From contig NZ_JACJQO010000002.1 in NCBI RefSeq assembly GCF_014696715.1, forward strand, positions 62,001 to 126,000: DNA of 64,000 nucleotides, given 5' to 3'. The DNA comes from Pseudanabaena sp. FACHB-2040. Its GTDB lineage: Bacteria; Cyanobacteriota; Cyanobacteriia; Phormidesmidales; Phormidesmidaceae. The position numbers were made by a program, and so were the translations under genes. This document shows positions 48,351 to 58,275 of the stretch, in pieces (position 1 is the stretch's first letter; each line of letters begins with the position of its first letter). The notes beneath the pieces were generated by a model. The model did no database searches, was not told the origin of the DNA, and worked only from the letters and a program-made list of their open reading frames with translations.

Positions 48351-49427
48351 TCAAGAGCTTTCTCCTTCTATGGTCAGCTCATCGAAGGGAAGTAGGTCAT
48401 TAAAAATTCGCTTGATTGACCCTGCCAACGGCACCGCAATCACCAAACCCAAGACCCCGCCAAACTGGGCTCCTACCAGCAGAGACAAAATTACCCATAC
48501 AGGATTAACCCCAACTAAATTGCCCAAAATTCTAGGAGCCACGCCATTGTCAATGAGCTGGTCAATCACGAGCGTAACTACAAAAACTTCCAGGCCTAAC
48601 CAAAGGCTCTGAAAACTCAACAGCAGACTCGCCACCAAAACGGCAACCGTGTCACCAAAGGGAATCAGCACCAGCCCCCCAATGCTTAATCCCAGAACTA
48701 GCCAAAAAGGAATTTTGAGCAGGAAAAAAACCGTCGTCAGTGTAGCCGCCATCAGCCCCGCCACCGTTGCCTGACCCACAAAGTAGTTTTTGAACTGCTC
48801 TTTCAGAGCCACCCGCACCTCCAGCCCCCAATTCCCCGGCAGCCAACGAATCAGCCCGTACCAAAATTCGCGCCCGTGCAGCAGCATATACAGGGTCAGC
48901 ACCACCGTTACCAGTATCCCAATAACGCTATCCGCTGCCCCCGTGACTAATTCCAGTACTTGGTCTGGCAACTGGCCTAGTTCCTCCGGCAAAGCATCCG
49001 CCAGTCCAGCCACTAGAGCAGAGGTATCTAGCGGAATTTGGTGTGCCATCAGCCATTGGTCTAGGGCCTGAAACTGTTCCCCGCCAGAGTCTAGCCAAAC
49101 AGGTAATTTGTTGGCTAGTTCCGTCAGCTGAGTGACCAAAATTGGCACCAGTAGTGCGCCCAGTAAGGCAATGCCCCCAAGCGTTAGCAGAAAGATTATC
49201 AGAACACTGAAGCCCCGCTTTAATCCTTGCTTCATCAGCAGCTCAATCGGATAGTTGAGCAAAAACGATAGCAGCGTTGCGGTCACCAACAGCGCAATCG
49301 GCGCTTGAAATGTTTGAAATAACTTGTAGAACAACCAGCCATTCAATATGGTCAGGGGGATAGCTATCTCCCAAATTAGCCAGCGCGGCAGCTTTTCTAG
49401 AGGCCGAATCATGCCGGTTATACTCAT
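48351..49427 (-). CDS. AI-2E family (PerM-type) transporter
   Basis: Integral membrane protein with about eight hydrophobic spans and a large soluble region between spans 3 and 4 (about residues 95-150). Typical AI-2E family features are FLLNYPIELLMKQGLKRGFS, LYMLLHGREFWYGLIRWLPG, and the conserved end VNPVWVILSLLVGAQFGGVL with LPFDEL. 358 aa is the usual length. Members move various solutes or Na+/H+, so quorum-sensing function should not be assumed. Confidence 0.9.
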   Translation of the reverse strand: MSITGMIRPLEKLPRWLIWEIAIPLTILNGWLFYKLFQTFQAPIALLVTATLLSFLLNYPIELLMKQGLKRGFSVLIIFLLTLGGIALLGALLVPILVTQLTELANKLPVWLDSGGEQFQALDQWLMAHQIPLDTSALVAGLADALPEELGQLPDQVLELVTGAADSVIGILVTVVLTLYMLLHGREFWYGLIRWLPGNWGLEVRVALKEQFKNYFVGQATVAGLMAATLTTVFFLLKIPFWLVLGLSIGGLVLIPFGDTVAVLVASLLLSFQSLWLGLEVFVVTLVIDQLIDNGVAPRILGNLVGVNPVWVILSLLVGAQFGGVLGLVIAVPLAGSIKRIFNDLLPFDELTIEGESS

Positions 49428-49562
49428 GTCATAAAGTTTGCAGCTCTACAGCAGCATAATGAATTCGAGGTGGGTGTTGCCCACCTCCCTAGGGTCAACA
49501 AACTTTATGTTTAATCGGCTAGAGCTAGAGAAGTTGCCTACCTACTTTTAGCAGCCCTAGTT

Positions 49563-49910
49563 TCAAACTCCGGGATCAAACAAGTGCTCAAATTCAGAGC
49601 GCAGGGATTTTAAGTTGGCAACCCGCGCAATCAGAAGGCTGTCGCCGCCCGAATTTTGTAGCTCGCTTTTCCAATGACGGATGCTCTCCTCCTGATTCAG
49701 CCAAAAATCGACCATAGAATTAACGACTTCATCCCAGTTCCAGTCGGGCTTCTGGTGAACAATGTCTGTGGCCTCAATAAAGGCATCCAAAGTGCAGCAG
49801 TAACTGCCTAGGTAAGCCTTACTGCGCCTAGGCGTTTGCTCTACTTTCTGCTGATAGTTAAAAAATTGGAGCGTCGGCGAAACACCAACAATGTCAAAGC
49901 TGTAGTTCAT
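49563..49910 (-). CDS. Conserved hypothetical protein
   Basis: A 115-aa soluble protein with a mixed N-terminal half (SFDIVGVSPTLQFFNYQQK) and a helical C-terminal half rich in Trp (DWNWDEVVNSMVDFWLNQEE). No known domain was recognised. The ribosome-binding site is weak. It is a single gene between the permease and a 450-bp spacer. Function is unknown. Confidence 0.6.
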   Translation of the reverse strand: MNYSFDIVGVSPTLQFFNYQQKVEQTPRRSKAYLGSYCCTLDAFIEATDIVHQKPDWNWDEVVNSMVDFWLNQEESIRHWKSELQNSGGDSLLIARVANLKSLRSEFEHLFDPGV

Positions 49911-50357
49911 ATCAACAACTCGAACTGAAAAAGGTTTTGGGAAAGAGATTGAATAACAAAAGGGTATAAAAAAAGGGCACAGGATGACCTGCCCCTAACG
50001 GAGTAATGTTGCCTTGATGAAATGCAAAGCAATGAATTGAAATGGACCTCCATTTTTCTTTCAAAGCCAGGAGAACAAGCGATAACGCTTCTGTTCTCGC
50101 AAGGAAAACAGAAGAATTTAATTTGATTGAATTTTAACCGCTCTCTTAAAAGATGGTTGTTCCTAAGAAACGTTTTTTATAAAACCTGCTTGGGTGACTC
50201 TAAGTTCTCGACGCTCAGCCCTAGAGGATGTTTCCTGCACACTCACTTGGCAAGGATTCCCCTACCTCTTAAGAATGGGGTGAAGAGTTCCCTCCTCAAG
50301 GAAGACTAGGGGAATTTAGGTAAGCCCTGCTACTTTTCAAACGGCCGCTTAAATAGC
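49911..50357. other. 450-bp gene-free stretch
   Basis: Contains a hairpin CTTCTGTT/AACAGAAG (50088-50114) and AT-rich runs. Short frames here lack family likeness. Could hold a non-coding RNA but nothing specific is visible. Confidence 0.45.
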
Positions 50358-51293
50358 TCAAGCCTGTTGGCTCTCACCGTAGGCGGCGTAAACACCCTGA
50401 ACGTTGTACCAGTTGAGGAAAACACGGGCTACCTCCAGCGCTAGCTGGGGCTTACCCTGATTGATTAGCCACTGCAATAGAGGAGCCATTGTCTTCTCGT
50501 TGAGCAGCCCGCCCAAAGACAGTCCACCCCAAAGAATGCGGTGCAGCCAGGTCATTTGAATCATCATGCGAACTTCTAGCGTGGGGTGTTTTTGGTAAAA
50601 CAGCACCCCCATACGGCCCCGCTGAATTTCTTTGTCAATTAGGTTGGGCACTTGGTCAAGGGCAAAAGGTGGGTGCCAATGATAGCCCACCGCCTCAGGT
50701 ACTTTGACTAGGCTCAGCCCTAAATTCTTCAGGCGCACTCCCAGTTCGAGATCTTCCCAGCCGTAGAGGGTAAAGCGGGTGTCGAACAGGCCCGCTTTTT
50801 CGAGCCAGTGCTTTGCGATCGCAACATTGCCCGTTGCAAAAAAAGCTTGAGAGTAGTCCGTTACTTTAAAGGGTTCAGAGGTTGGGTTCTCAAAGTTGCA
50901 GGTGTTGACTACCCGCCCATAGGTAAACACCCTGTCGTTTCCTAGCCGCTGCTGGGCAGCTACCAGCGCATCTGCATGGTGCTGTAAAAAGCCCTCCAGC
51001 ACCACCAAATCACTATCAATAAAAATAACAGTGTCCCCTGCCGCTTTTTCAACCCCTAGGTTGCGGGCCGCTGCTGGCCCTAAATGGTTTTGCTCAAACA
51101 GCCGGACGTGGGGAAAAGCGGTGCTGCTTTGCAGCCAATCAACCGTGCCGTCGGTAGATCCATCATCTACCACCACGATTTCGTAGCCCTCCACCAATCC
51201 ACCCGGAGTTAGCGATTGCTGCTCCATCGCCCGCAGGCACTTCTCCAAAATCGCCTTGCGGTTGTACGTGGGAATCACAACACTAAAAAACAC
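50358..51293 (-). CDS. Family 2 glycosyltransferase
   Basis: GT-A fold inverting glycosyltransferase. N-terminal FSVVIPTYNRKAILEKCL, then VVVDDGSTDGT, NLGVEKAAGDTVIFIDSD with the metal-binding DSD (DxD equivalent) near residue 93, and GWEDLELGVRL (the ED acceptor-side motif). The last 60 residues are helical without membrane spans. 311 aa is usual. No other polysaccharide genes adjoin it, so the glycan made is unknown. Confidence 0.9.
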   Translation of the reverse strand: MFFSVVIPTYNRKAILEKCLRAMEQQSLTPGGLVEGYEIVVVDDGSTDGTVDWLQSSTAFPHVRLFEQNHLGPAAARNLGVEKAAGDTVIFIDSDLVVLEGFLQHHADALVAAQQRLGNDRVFTYGRVVNTCNFENPTSEPFKVTDYSQAFFATGNVAIAKHWLEKAGLFDTRFTLYGWEDLELGVRLKNLGLSLVKVPEAVGYHWHPPFALDQVPNLIDKEIQRGRMGVLFYQKHPTLEVRMMIQMTWLHRILWGGLSLGGLLNEKTMAPLLQWLINQGKPQLALEVARVFLNWYNVQGVYAAYGESQQA

Positions 51294-51405
51294 GGCACGC
51301 CTCCTCGCAGCAAGTTTATCCTAGCCTGTTCGCTTGGCTGTTTGACGCGGTAAAGCCATAGCCAGCCCAAAAACTAGCCCAAAGCAAGGGGCTCTCAATT
51401 CAAAG

Positions 51406-51425
51406 GGGGCAGTCTCCTGCCCCCT
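51406..51425 (-). terminator. Terminator of the OCP N-domain-like gene
   Basis: GGGGGCAG (51406-51413), loop TCTC, CTGCCCCC (51418-51425). On the minus strand it is followed by TTTGAA; it lies 40 bp past the stop at 51466. Confidence 0.75.
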
Positions 51426-51465
51426 CCTCAATCTACGCGCACTCTCCAGAGCCATCGAACAGCTT

Positions 51466-51927
51466 TTAGCAGGCAGCCCCTGGGCTAAGAACTTGGCGAA
51501 GAAAATGCATTTGCTGGTTGAGATCCATTTCATCAATCAGCTCAATGATTTCCTGGGCTGTGCTGGAGTTTTTTCGACAGTTTTTAGCCGCATCTACCAA
51601 AGCCGGATCCATATCTTGGGACAGGCGATACCAAAACGCTAACCGCATATTAATATTTAGCGTGGAATATTCCCGGCCAAAGCGAGTTTCCGCTCCAACG
51701 AGAATTTCCTTGAGGGTCTCTGGTCGGTCTTCCCGCCGCACCTGCTGAAACTGACGGATCAGGTGATTGACGACCTGAGAGAACAAAGCAGCTGGGGCCG
51801 GAGATGCGATCGCATGTCTCAGATTGCAGTAAGCATGCTCTAGAACGGCCAGCTTACAGTCAGCATTTGCCTGTTTGAAGGAGGTTATGGCTTGATTAAA
51901 ACCAGTTTTTAGTTCTACGGCAGTCAT
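51466..51927 (-). CDS. Divergent OCP N-terminal-domain-like protein
   Basis: A 153-aa all-helical protein similar in pattern to the carotenoid-binding N-terminal domain of orange carotenoid protein and helical carotenoid proteins: an opening AITSFKQANADCKLAVLEHA, then YSTLNINMRLAFWYRLSQDM (matching the SPNIKLGFWYRLG region), and a final DLNQQMHFLRQVL (as in SGQQITVLRN). Several residues known to contact carotenoid in OCP are changed, for instance in the IWFAYLEMG region, so pigment binding is uncertain. No OCP C-domain gene is adjacent. Confidence 0.65.
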   Translation of the reverse strand: MTAVELKTGFNQAITSFKQANADCKLAVLEHAYCNLRHAIASPAPAALFSQVVNHLIRQFQQVRREDRPETLKEILVGAETRFGREYSTLNINMRLAFWYRLSQDMDPALVDAAKNCRKNSSTAQEIIELIDEMDLNQQMHFLRQVLSPGAAC

Positions 51928-52718
51928 GATGAATTCCTCTCTGTTTGCTTAATTCCGAAGGTAGGTTTCTATCCAACGGAAGGTATTTTTCAATACATTT
52001 GTTAAAAAAATGCTTTTCTCATTAGAAAAGCGATTCAAAGCCCTTTTCTATTGATCCCCGGTATTTTGGAAACATGTGAAAAACTAAGGTTTTTCTTCGC
52101 TTTCCTCAAGGAATATTCATGAAGAACTTCCCTAAATCTGGGGATCATATATAGCATAGGCGTTTGAACCTGATCAGGTGCTCTCTCGAATGGCTCAAGT
52201 TTGGAGCCCCATCCCCAATCAAAGGATTCTTACTTTTAGTCGATCCATTTTGAGGAAAAAATGCTAAATGGATAGCCCAAATTAAATATGCCCGTTACTG
52301 GGATAAAAGCGAGCAGCCTCAGAGATCGCTATAGCCCTCCAAGCATGGCTTCACTTTTCTTGAATGCTCCTTAGCTATACACTTGCCCACAGTGACTATT
52401 TCTAGCTACCTACTTACCTAGTCACAATGACATAATGCGTTGGCAGGGCTGCAGCAGCGACCCATCCGCCGAGACGCACTCCAGCGGCTCCCCCGTCACA
52501 GGACAAAGCACCGAGAACTGTAGTCCAAAAAGTAAGGGATGCTACAACAGGCGGAGTTAAGCGATTTTCTTATGCGGCAATAATAAAGAAATGCCAACTC
52601 CTAGAGCGATATCCTCTATGCTTTGGGTGGTGCATTCCCCAGTGGTTGGACACATCTCCTGCTCCCACAAAAGTTCCTGATAGGCAGCATTCACCATCTA
52701 TTGCACTTCACGACCTCC
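51928..52718. other. 790-bp gene-free stretch
   Basis: Divergent spacer upstream of the OCP-like gene and the bactofilin gene. It contains a loose inverted pair TGATCCCC (near 52051) and GGGGATCA (near 52140). No gene, RNA or repeat family is recognised. Confidence 0.45.
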
Positions 52719-53114
52719 ATGTTTAAACGGAAACCGGCACCTCTACTGACCTACCTCAGCAACAAAACCGAATTTGAAGGAACCCTTCATGCCGAAGGCA
52801 TGCTTCGGGTAGACGGCATTATTCACGGCACTGTGGAAGTACAGGGAGACCTAGAAATTTCCGCAACCGGGTTGATCGAAGGGCCAGAAGTTAGAGCCAA
52901 AAACATCATGGTTCAGGGTGTGTTAAAGGCACGGGTCCATGCCGAAGGTAAGCTCACCCTAAGCAGCACCTCACGATTGGAGGGAGATGTTGTGGCAGGC
53001 TCTCTAGAAATTGAGCCAGGAGCCTTTTATACGGGATATATCGAAACCCGAGATTCTAGAACCTTGCCGCCATCTCGAGACATGCCAGAGCTTTATGGGA
53101 CTACGGAGCCATAG
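52719..53114 (+). CDS. Bactofilin (polymer-forming cytoskeletal protein)
   Basis: Forms filaments that scaffold envelope or shape functions on the inner membrane. The right-handed beta-helix is plain from its short repeating strands: FEGTLHAEGMLRVDGIIHGT, VEVQGDLEISATGLIEG, then VRAKNIMVQGVLKARVHAEG and LEGDVVAGSLEIEPGA. The start at 52719 (MFKRKPAP) gives a compact 131-aa protein; the open frame upstream is not protein-like. The HPt gene converges on it with 2 bp between stop codons. Confidence 0.9.
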   Translation: MFKRKPAPLLTYLSNKTEFEGTLHAEGMLRVDGIIHGTVEVQGDLEISATGLIEGPEVRAKNIMVQGVLKARVHAEGKLTLSSTSRLEGDVVAGSLEIEPGAFYTGYIETRDSRTLPPSRDMPELYGTTEP

Positions 53115-53116
53115 GG

Positions 53117-53473
53117 TCATCCATTGCCCAGGCTGTGTTGCAGTCTTTCGAGGCTTTGACTGAGGCTTGCTAAAGCTTGGGGGATCGCCTCAGGCTGTTG
53201 ATTCCGGGCCGCTACTTCGATTTGAGCCGCCAAGGTAGAAAGGGTCACTGCCCCTACATTGGCACTGGCTCCCTTAATGTGGTGTGCAATTTGGCGGACT
53301 TCAGCAAGGTCGTGGCTGGACCAAGCAGATTCCAAGTAAGTTATCTGTCCCTGAGAATCTTTCAGAAAAATTTGTAGCAGCTCCTGTTCAAACTCTGGAT
53401 CGTTCCCAGAAAGTTCGTGCAGCTGTTCCCAGTCAATATCGTTGTGTACCTGAGCCACTCTACTCCCCTTCAC
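53117..53473 (-). CDS. HPt (histidine phosphotransfer) domain protein
   Basis: Single-domain phosphorelay protein. The four-helix HPt fold has the phospho-accepting His in IAHHIKGASANVGA (first His of the pair), preceded by ELLQIFLKDSQGQITYL and followed by LSTLAAQIEVAARN. 118 aa is the normal size. No histidine kinase or response regulator is adjacent, so it must work with distant partners, probably a hybrid kinase. Convergent with bactofilin. Confidence 0.9.
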   Translation of the reverse strand: MKGSRVAQVHNDIDWEQLHELSGNDPEFEQELLQIFLKDSQGQITYLESAWSSHDLAEVRQIAHHIKGASANVGAVTLSTLAAQIEVAARNQQPEAIPQALASLSQSLERLQHSLGNG

Positions 53474-53616
53474 AGCAGTTCATTCTTGTCCATATTAAAA
53501 ACAGAAAAAGCCAACAGCCCTCGTAAAATTACTGAGGTGATAGGGCAACTTTCGAATTAAGCAAGCGCTGTCCTCAGAACGCGTCAGCCCTAATGAGAGT
53601 TAACTGGTTAGCCTTA

Positions 53617-53808
53617 TTATTCGTCGCCGCTGAGCCAGGTCAACACAGCAATTAGACCAAACCAGAGCAGCCACTTAGGCGGAAGCAGCACGGAGCTAAT
53701 CAGGTCAGGGCTCCAGTCAATTAGATCCGACAGGAGCTTGCTGGAAATAACTATCAATAGAAGCAGCAGCAGGGGTAGAGCCATTGTTTTTGTAAACTTG
53801 TAAGCCAC
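53617..53808 (-). CDS. Small two-span membrane protein
   Basis: A possible 63-aa protein with two hydrophobic helices (MALPLLLLLLIVISSKLL and WLLWFGLIAVLTWL). Met9 is an alternative start. No strong ribosome-binding site. The composition fits a real membrane protein better than a random frame, and no other gene occupies the space. Function is unknown. Confidence 0.5.
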   Translation of the reverse strand: MAYKFTKTMALPLLLLLLIVISSKLLSDLIDWSPDLISSVLLPPKWLLWFGLIAVLTWLSGDE

Positions 53809-54015
53809 CCGGTTTTCGACGGGTCAAAAAACAATCCTATCGTTTGAAAGCAGCCCTACTCTTGTAAAGACATTCTTAAGAACATGCACTCATACAGCCA
53901 TCTACACAACACGGATGCTGAGATGTATCGAGGGACACTTTCAGATTCTGTCTACTGTAGTCATGAATAAAACTAAATCTAAAGCAAGCTAAGAAGTAGA
54001 ACTCAATAAACTGAT

Positions 54016-54501
54016 ATGAAAGCTCGTTTCTCATCTCCCTGGTCCAAACTGGTTATGCTGGGTGGCTTACTGGGTCTGTTGGGAACTGCACCCGCCCTAG
54101 CCCAAAACGCTAACTTTGAGGCAATCACCCTGGGAAGCGGGAGCCTAACAGGCAGCGCTCAGGGCCATACCTCCGGCTTCTTTACCCTTTCAACTATTGC
54201 GGGTCGCGATCGCAGCGGCAACATCTGTGCTGGATTTGCAGCGTCTACCCCCGACCACATTTTGACGCTGCAGCAAGATTTTTCTAGCCTCACTGTGCAA
54301 GTCAACAGCGGCGGCAACGACACCACCCTGCTAATTCAAGGCCCCAACGATAACGAAATTCGCTGCGGTGATGACACCGACCGCCGCAACCTAGATGCCT
54401 CAGTACAAGATAACGACTTTAGGGCAGGCACCTACCGGATTTGGGTTGGCACTCACGACCAGGGACAGCGGCACAACTACACCCTGACGGTTGGGCAGTA
54501 A
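54016..54501 (+). CDS. Secreted beta-rich protein (PPC-like)
   Basis: Exported protein with a classic signal peptide cleaved after APALA (about residue 29). The mature 130 residues are beta-rich with a single disulfide-capable Cys pair (NICAGFA and IRCGDDTD) and the pattern LTLQQDFSSLTVQVNSGGND, TTLLIQGPNDN, then GTYRIWVGTHDQG, as in bacterial PPC domains of periplasmic or secreted proteins. Function is unknown. CysE follows 45 bp downstream on the same strand but is probably unrelated. Confidence 0.75.
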   Translation: MKARFSSPWSKLVMLGGLLGLLGTAPALAQNANFEAITLGSGSLTGSAQGHTSGFFTLSTIAGRDRSGNICAGFAASTPDHILTLQQDFSSLTVQVNSGGNDTTLLIQGPNDNEIRCGDDTDRRNLDASVQDNDFRAGTYRIWVGTHDQGQRHNYTLTVGQ

Positions 54502-54546
54502 TCCGCCCAGCTATAGCGCCCGGAAGACACGCTAATATAAACGTTG

Positions 54547-55329
54547 ATGCGCCTATTCCAAGAGGCTATGGCTGTGTTTAAAACCCTGGTAAAAGACTTT
54601 CGCATCGTCTTTGAGCGTGACCCCGCCGCGCGCAGTTGGTTAGAGGTACTAACCTGTTACCCAGGTTTTCATGCGCTGGTTTTTCACCGGGTTAGCCACT
54701 GGCTCTGGGCTCTGGGCCTACCCTTTGTGCCCCGCCTGATCTCCCATTTGGCCCGCTTCCTAACGGGCATTGAGATCCACCCAGGGGCCACCATTGGCAG
54801 CGGGGTGTTTATTGACCACGGCATGGGCGTGGTAATTGGTGAAACAGCCATCGTTGGAGACTACGCTCTGATCTACCAGGGCGTAACTTTGGGCGGTACA
54901 GGTAAAGAAAGCGGCAAGCGCCACCCCACCCTGGGAGACAATGTCGTCGTCGGAGCGGGTGCCAAAGTCCTTGGCAACATTCAAATTGGTCACAACGTTC
55001 GCATTGGGGCTGGGTCAGTTGTGCTGCGAGAGGTGCCCTCTGACTGCACAGTAGTAGGGGTGCCGGGTCGCATCGTCTTTCGCTCAGGAGAGCGAGTGGA
55101 TGCGCTGGAGCACGGTCGTCTGCCCGACTCAGAAGCCCAGGTAATTCGCGCTTTGGTTGACCGCATTGAGGCTCTAGAGCAACAGGTTGGAGATTTGCAG
55201 CCCCCAGCAGAGCAGCCCATCTTCGTAATCGCCAGCGCTTCCACAGAACTGCGCGAAGCCCTTACACCAGCTAGCTGCCGGATCAAAGACCGCGTTATCG
55301 AAGAGTTTCTCGACGGCTCTGGCATTTAG
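54547..55329 (+). CDS. cysE: Serine O-acetyltransferase
   Basis: Acetylates L-serine with acetyl-CoA, the first step of cysteine synthesis. A helical N-domain ([22 protein letters not shown]) precedes the left-handed beta-helix of hexapeptide repeats: [62 protein letters not shown] 54547 is taken; ATG 54568 is also possible. 260 aa with a C-terminal tail of about 70 residues containing a coiled-coil stretch ([13 protein letters not shown]) is longer than the plant-type core and usual in cyanobacteria. Confidence 0.94.
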   Translation: MRLFQEAMAVFKTLVKDFRIVFERDPAARSWLEVLTCYPGFHALVFHRVSHWLWALGLPFVPRLISHLARFLTGIEIHPGATIGSGVFIDHGMGVVIGETAIVGDYALIYQGVTLGGTGKESGKRHPTLGDNVVVGAGAKVLGNIQIGHNVRIGAGSVVLREVPSDCTVVGVPGRIVFRSGERVDALEHGRLPDSEAQVIRALVDRIEALEQQVGDLQPPAEQPIFVIASASTELREALTPASCRIKDRVIEEFLDGSGI

Positions 55330-55424
55330 CCTCCGCCACAGCCACCTCTCTACCTTGTTTTTTCCTTACAGCGCCGAAGTGCTGCCCTTTCCCTTCGGCC
55401 CTCTACCCCTCTGTCTTCCACCTT

Positions 55425-56006
55425 TCACGGATTAATCGACTCAACCACCCACTGCTCCGGCTCCACAAAACGGTAGTGCGTTCTAGTTTGAGGATCTCCT
55501 CTAAGCTCCAGATGATCGACCTCTACTGGCAGCAGCAGCAGCAGACAAAATGACTCCAGCGGGATAGAAGGATGCGGCGCAGGGGCTTCAAAAGCACTTT
55601 GCGAGTCGCGGGTCTGGCCAGAGGCAGGCCAAGTAAACTGGGCACGGGCCGCTTCTGACAAACTCTCCCAGGTCTGCTGCCGGGCTGTTTGCAGAACTGC
55701 ATCTGGGTAGGAGGCATTGATCAACAGCAGCGTGCCGGTAAGGCGATACTGTTCACGGGTTTCGGTAAAGTACCAGCAGGCCTCGGCCCAGGGTTGGTGG
55801 GCTATGTGGCCCACCTTCTCGCTACGGGCGTCGGTGATTAAAGTGAGGGTATTGCTGTCCTGCATGAACCCTCTAAACACCACAGTGCGGTTAGCGGGCC
55901 TGCCGTTGGACCGAAGAGTAGCTAGCTGCAGATAGCGGCTGTAAGGCCGACTGCGGTTGCGATGTAGGGCACGGGCCAGAGAAGAACGCCAGGGAGCCAG
56001 GGTCAT
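55425..56006 (-). CDS. PPOX-type flavin-dependent oxidoreductase (Npun_F5749-like)
   Basis: Pyridoxamine-5'-phosphate oxidase-like split-barrel protein that should bind FMN. ATLRSNGRPANRTVVFRGF and TLITDARSEKVGHIAHQPWA are the FMN-binding strands, followed by WYFTETREQYRLTGTLLLI. The C-terminal part has the SFCLLLLLPVEVDHLEL segment seen in the Npun_F5749-type group. 193 aa. The substrate is unknown and a role in vitamin B6 synthesis is not implied. Confidence 0.88.
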   Translation of the reverse strand: MTLAPWRSSLARALHRNRSRPYSRYLQLATLRSNGRPANRTVVFRGFMQDSNTLTLITDARSEKVGHIAHQPWAEACWYFTETREQYRLTGTLLLINASYPDAVLQTARQQTWESLSEAARAQFTWPASGQTRDSQSAFEAPAPHPSIPLESFCLLLLLPVEVDHLELRGDPQTRTHYRFVEPEQWVVESINP

Positions 56007-56078
56007 GAATAATGGAATAACGACTTTGCCAATATCGGCCAGACAGTATCAGGGCCAATCCCTCAATTCTCTTTGATC

Positions 56079-56750
56079 ATGGGACAGACGCAGGGGTACA
56101 TGCAGGAAATTGTGGTGGACCAGCTGCGGCTGCAGCTCCTGCCGGAGAAGGCTGTGTATGTAGAGGAGATGCGATCGCTTCTCGTCTCCGACCTCCACCT
56201 GGGCAAGTCTGAGACCTTTCAAAGCTACGGCCTACCCGTTTCTAATCAAGTTAATCAGGCGACGCTGCAGCGCTTAGAGCAAGCCTGCAACCAGGTCAAG
56301 CCTGATTACCTCTGGATCCTAGGCGATCTATTTCATGCTCAAGAAGGGCTAGTAGATGAGGTGATTGACGGTTGGCTCAAGTTCCTGCACCGCACCCAGG
56401 TGACTGCGCATCTAGTCCTGGGTAACCACGACCGCCCCCTACCCGACCTCTTTAACCAGCTCACGCTAGTTTGTTTTACCGAAGCGGTTATAACCAACGG
56501 CCTGATTCTCAGCCACGAACCCTACCCGAGCGCTAGCCAACTCAACATCTGCGGCCATATCCACCCCTGCGTACGGCTGAAGTCGAGGTTAGATACCCTA
56601 CGGCTGCCCTGCTTCTACTGGGAGCCCCACCGCAAACGGCTAACGCTGCCCTCCTTTGGCGACTTCACTGGCGGCTATGAGGTGCCCTTCTCTCGTCAAG
56701 CCATAGCCTATGTGATAGCCGAAGATCAAGTACTGCCGCTACTTCCCTAA
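56079..56750 (+). CDS. pdeM: PdeM-type metallophosphoesterase
   Basis: Calcineurin-like metallophosphoesterase of the ligase-associated DNA-damage-response type. Metal-binding motifs in order: DLHLGKSETF, GDLFHA, GNHDRPL, LSHEP and CGHIHPCV, the full set for a dinuclear site. 223 aa is the usual length. The partner ligase or helicase (lhr-like) genes usually linked to PdeM in other bacteria are absent here. ATG 56079 is chosen over TTG 56073. Confidence 0.85.
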   Translation: MGQTQGYMQEIVVDQLRLQLLPEKAVYVEEMRSLLVSDLHLGKSETFQSYGLPVSNQVNQATLQRLEQACNQVKPDYLWILGDLFHAQEGLVDEVIDGWLKFLHRTQVTAHLVLGNHDRPLPDLFNQLTLVCFTEAVITNGLILSHEPYPSASQLNICGHIHPCVRLKSRLDTLRLPCFYWEPHRKRLTLPSFGDFTGGYEVPFSRQAIAYVIAEDQVLPLLP

Positions 56751-56833
56751 AACCCGCCTATTCCCTGGAAGGGACGCGCCGCGCTAACATTTAAGACTGC
56801 ACCCTGCCCGCCATAGCTGACGATTACCTACCC

Positions 56834-58222
56834 ATGACTGCCTCTCGCCGCTACCACATCACCACCTTCGGCTGTCAGATGAACAAGGCCGACTCAGAAC
56901 GGATGGCCGGAATCTTAGATGCAATGGGCATGGAGTGGGCCGAAGACCCTAACCAGGCCGACGTCATTCTCTACAACACCTGCACCATTCGCGATAATGC
57001 TGAGCAAAAGGTTTATTCCTATCTGGGGCGGCAGGCCAAGCGCAAGCAGGAAGAGCCGGCGCTAACGCTAATTGTGGCAGGCTGTGTGGCTCAGCAAGAA
57101 GGTGAGTCGCTGCTACGGCGGGTGCCCGAACTAGATCTAGTCATGGGGCCACAGCACGCCAACCGCCTGCAAGATCTGCTAGAGCAAGTGTTCGAGGGCG
57201 GCCAAGTGGTTGCGACCGATGCCGTTGATATTCTCGAAGACATCACCAAGCCCCGCCGCGATAGCGCCATTACAGCCTGGGTAAACGTGATCTACGGCTG
57301 CAACGAGCGCTGCACCTACTGTGTAGTACCTAGCGTGCGCGGTGTTGAGCAATCGCGCACGCCAGAGGCCATTCGAGCCGAGATGGAAGACCTGAGCTGT
57401 CAGGGCTTTAAAGAAGTGACGCTGCTAGGCCAAAATATCGATGCCTACGGTCGAGACTTGCCCGGCGCTACGGCTGAGGGACGGCATCAGCACACCTTCA
57501 CCGATCTGCTCTACTTCGTCCACGAGGTGCCCGGCATCGATCGCATCCGCTTTGCCACCAGCCATCCCCGCTATTTTACCGAGCGGTTAATCCGCGCCTG
57601 TGCCGAACTGCCAAAAGTGTGTGAGCACTTCCACATTCCCTTCCAGTCGGGCGACAATGACCTGCTCAAAGCTATGGCGCGGGGCTACACCCACGAAAAG
57701 TACCGCCGCATTATCCACACCATTCGGGAGTACATGCCGGACGCTTCGATTAGCGCCGATGCAATCGTCGGCTTCCCCGGCGAAACCGAGCAGCAGTTTC
57801 AAAACACGCTGAAGCTAGTAGAGGATATCGGCTTCGACTTGCTCAATACGGCAGCCTACTCACCCCGCCCCGGCACGCCCGCAGCCCTATGGGACAACCA
57901 GCTCGACGAAACGACCAAGGCCGATCGGCTACAGCAGCTCAACCACCTGGTTTCAATCAAAGCCGCAGAACGCTCCCAGCGCTACGCCGGACGCATTGAA
58001 GAAGTGCTGGTAGAAGATGCCAACCCCAAAGACCCCACTCAGGTGATGGGCCGTACACGAGGCAATCGTTTGACGTTCTTTAAGGGCGACTCGACTGAGC
58101 TAAAGGGCCGATTTGCTAAAGTCAGAATCACTGAGGTGCGCCCTTTCAGCCTAACGGGTGAACTGTTGAGCGCAGCAGATCAGTCTGAGATCTCCAACCC
58201 AGCAGTGCTGGCTGAAGTGTGA
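56834..58222 (+). CDS. miaB: tRNA-2-methylthio-N6-dimethylallyladenosine synthase
   Basis: Radical-SAM methylthiotransferase that modifies A37 of tRNAs reading UNN codons. The N-terminal UPF0004 domain has [14 protein letters not shown] and [11 protein letters not shown] cysteines for one cluster; the radical-SAM CxxxCxxC is GCNERCTYC near residue 157; [19 protein letters not shown] and the C-terminal TRAM domain (about 375-445) complete it. 462 aa, normal. It follows pdeM by 83 bp. Confidence 0.96.
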   Translation: MTASRRYHITTFGCQMNKADSERMAGILDAMGMEWAEDPNQADVILYNTCTIRDNAEQKVYSYLGRQAKRKQEEPALTLIVAGCVAQQEGESLLRRVPELDLVMGPQHANRLQDLLEQVFEGGQVVATDAVDILEDITKPRRDSAITAWVNVIYGCNERCTYCVVPSVRGVEQSRTPEAIRAEMEDLSCQGFKEVTLLGQNIDAYGRDLPGATAEGRHQHTFTDLLYFVHEVPGIDRIRFATSHPRYFTERLIRACAELPKVCEHFHIPFQSGDNDLLKAMARGYTHEKYRRIIHTIREYMPDASISADAIVGFPGETEQQFQNTLKLVEDIGFDLLNTAAYSPRPGTPAALWDNQLDETTKADRLQQLNHLVSIKAAERSQRYAGRIEEVLVEDANPKDPTQVMGRTRGNRLTFFKGDSTELKGRFAKVRITEVRPFSLTGELLSAADQSEISNPAVLAEV

Positions 58223-58275
58223 TAAGGCCAAGGGACAGCAAGAACCCTTCAGGTCTGACACGCGTTGAATAGTAC

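Noticed and set aside
50088-50114. Terminator-like hairpin CTTCTGTT/AACAGAAG
   Set aside because: No T tract on either strand and no gene ends nearby; left as an unassigned hairpin.
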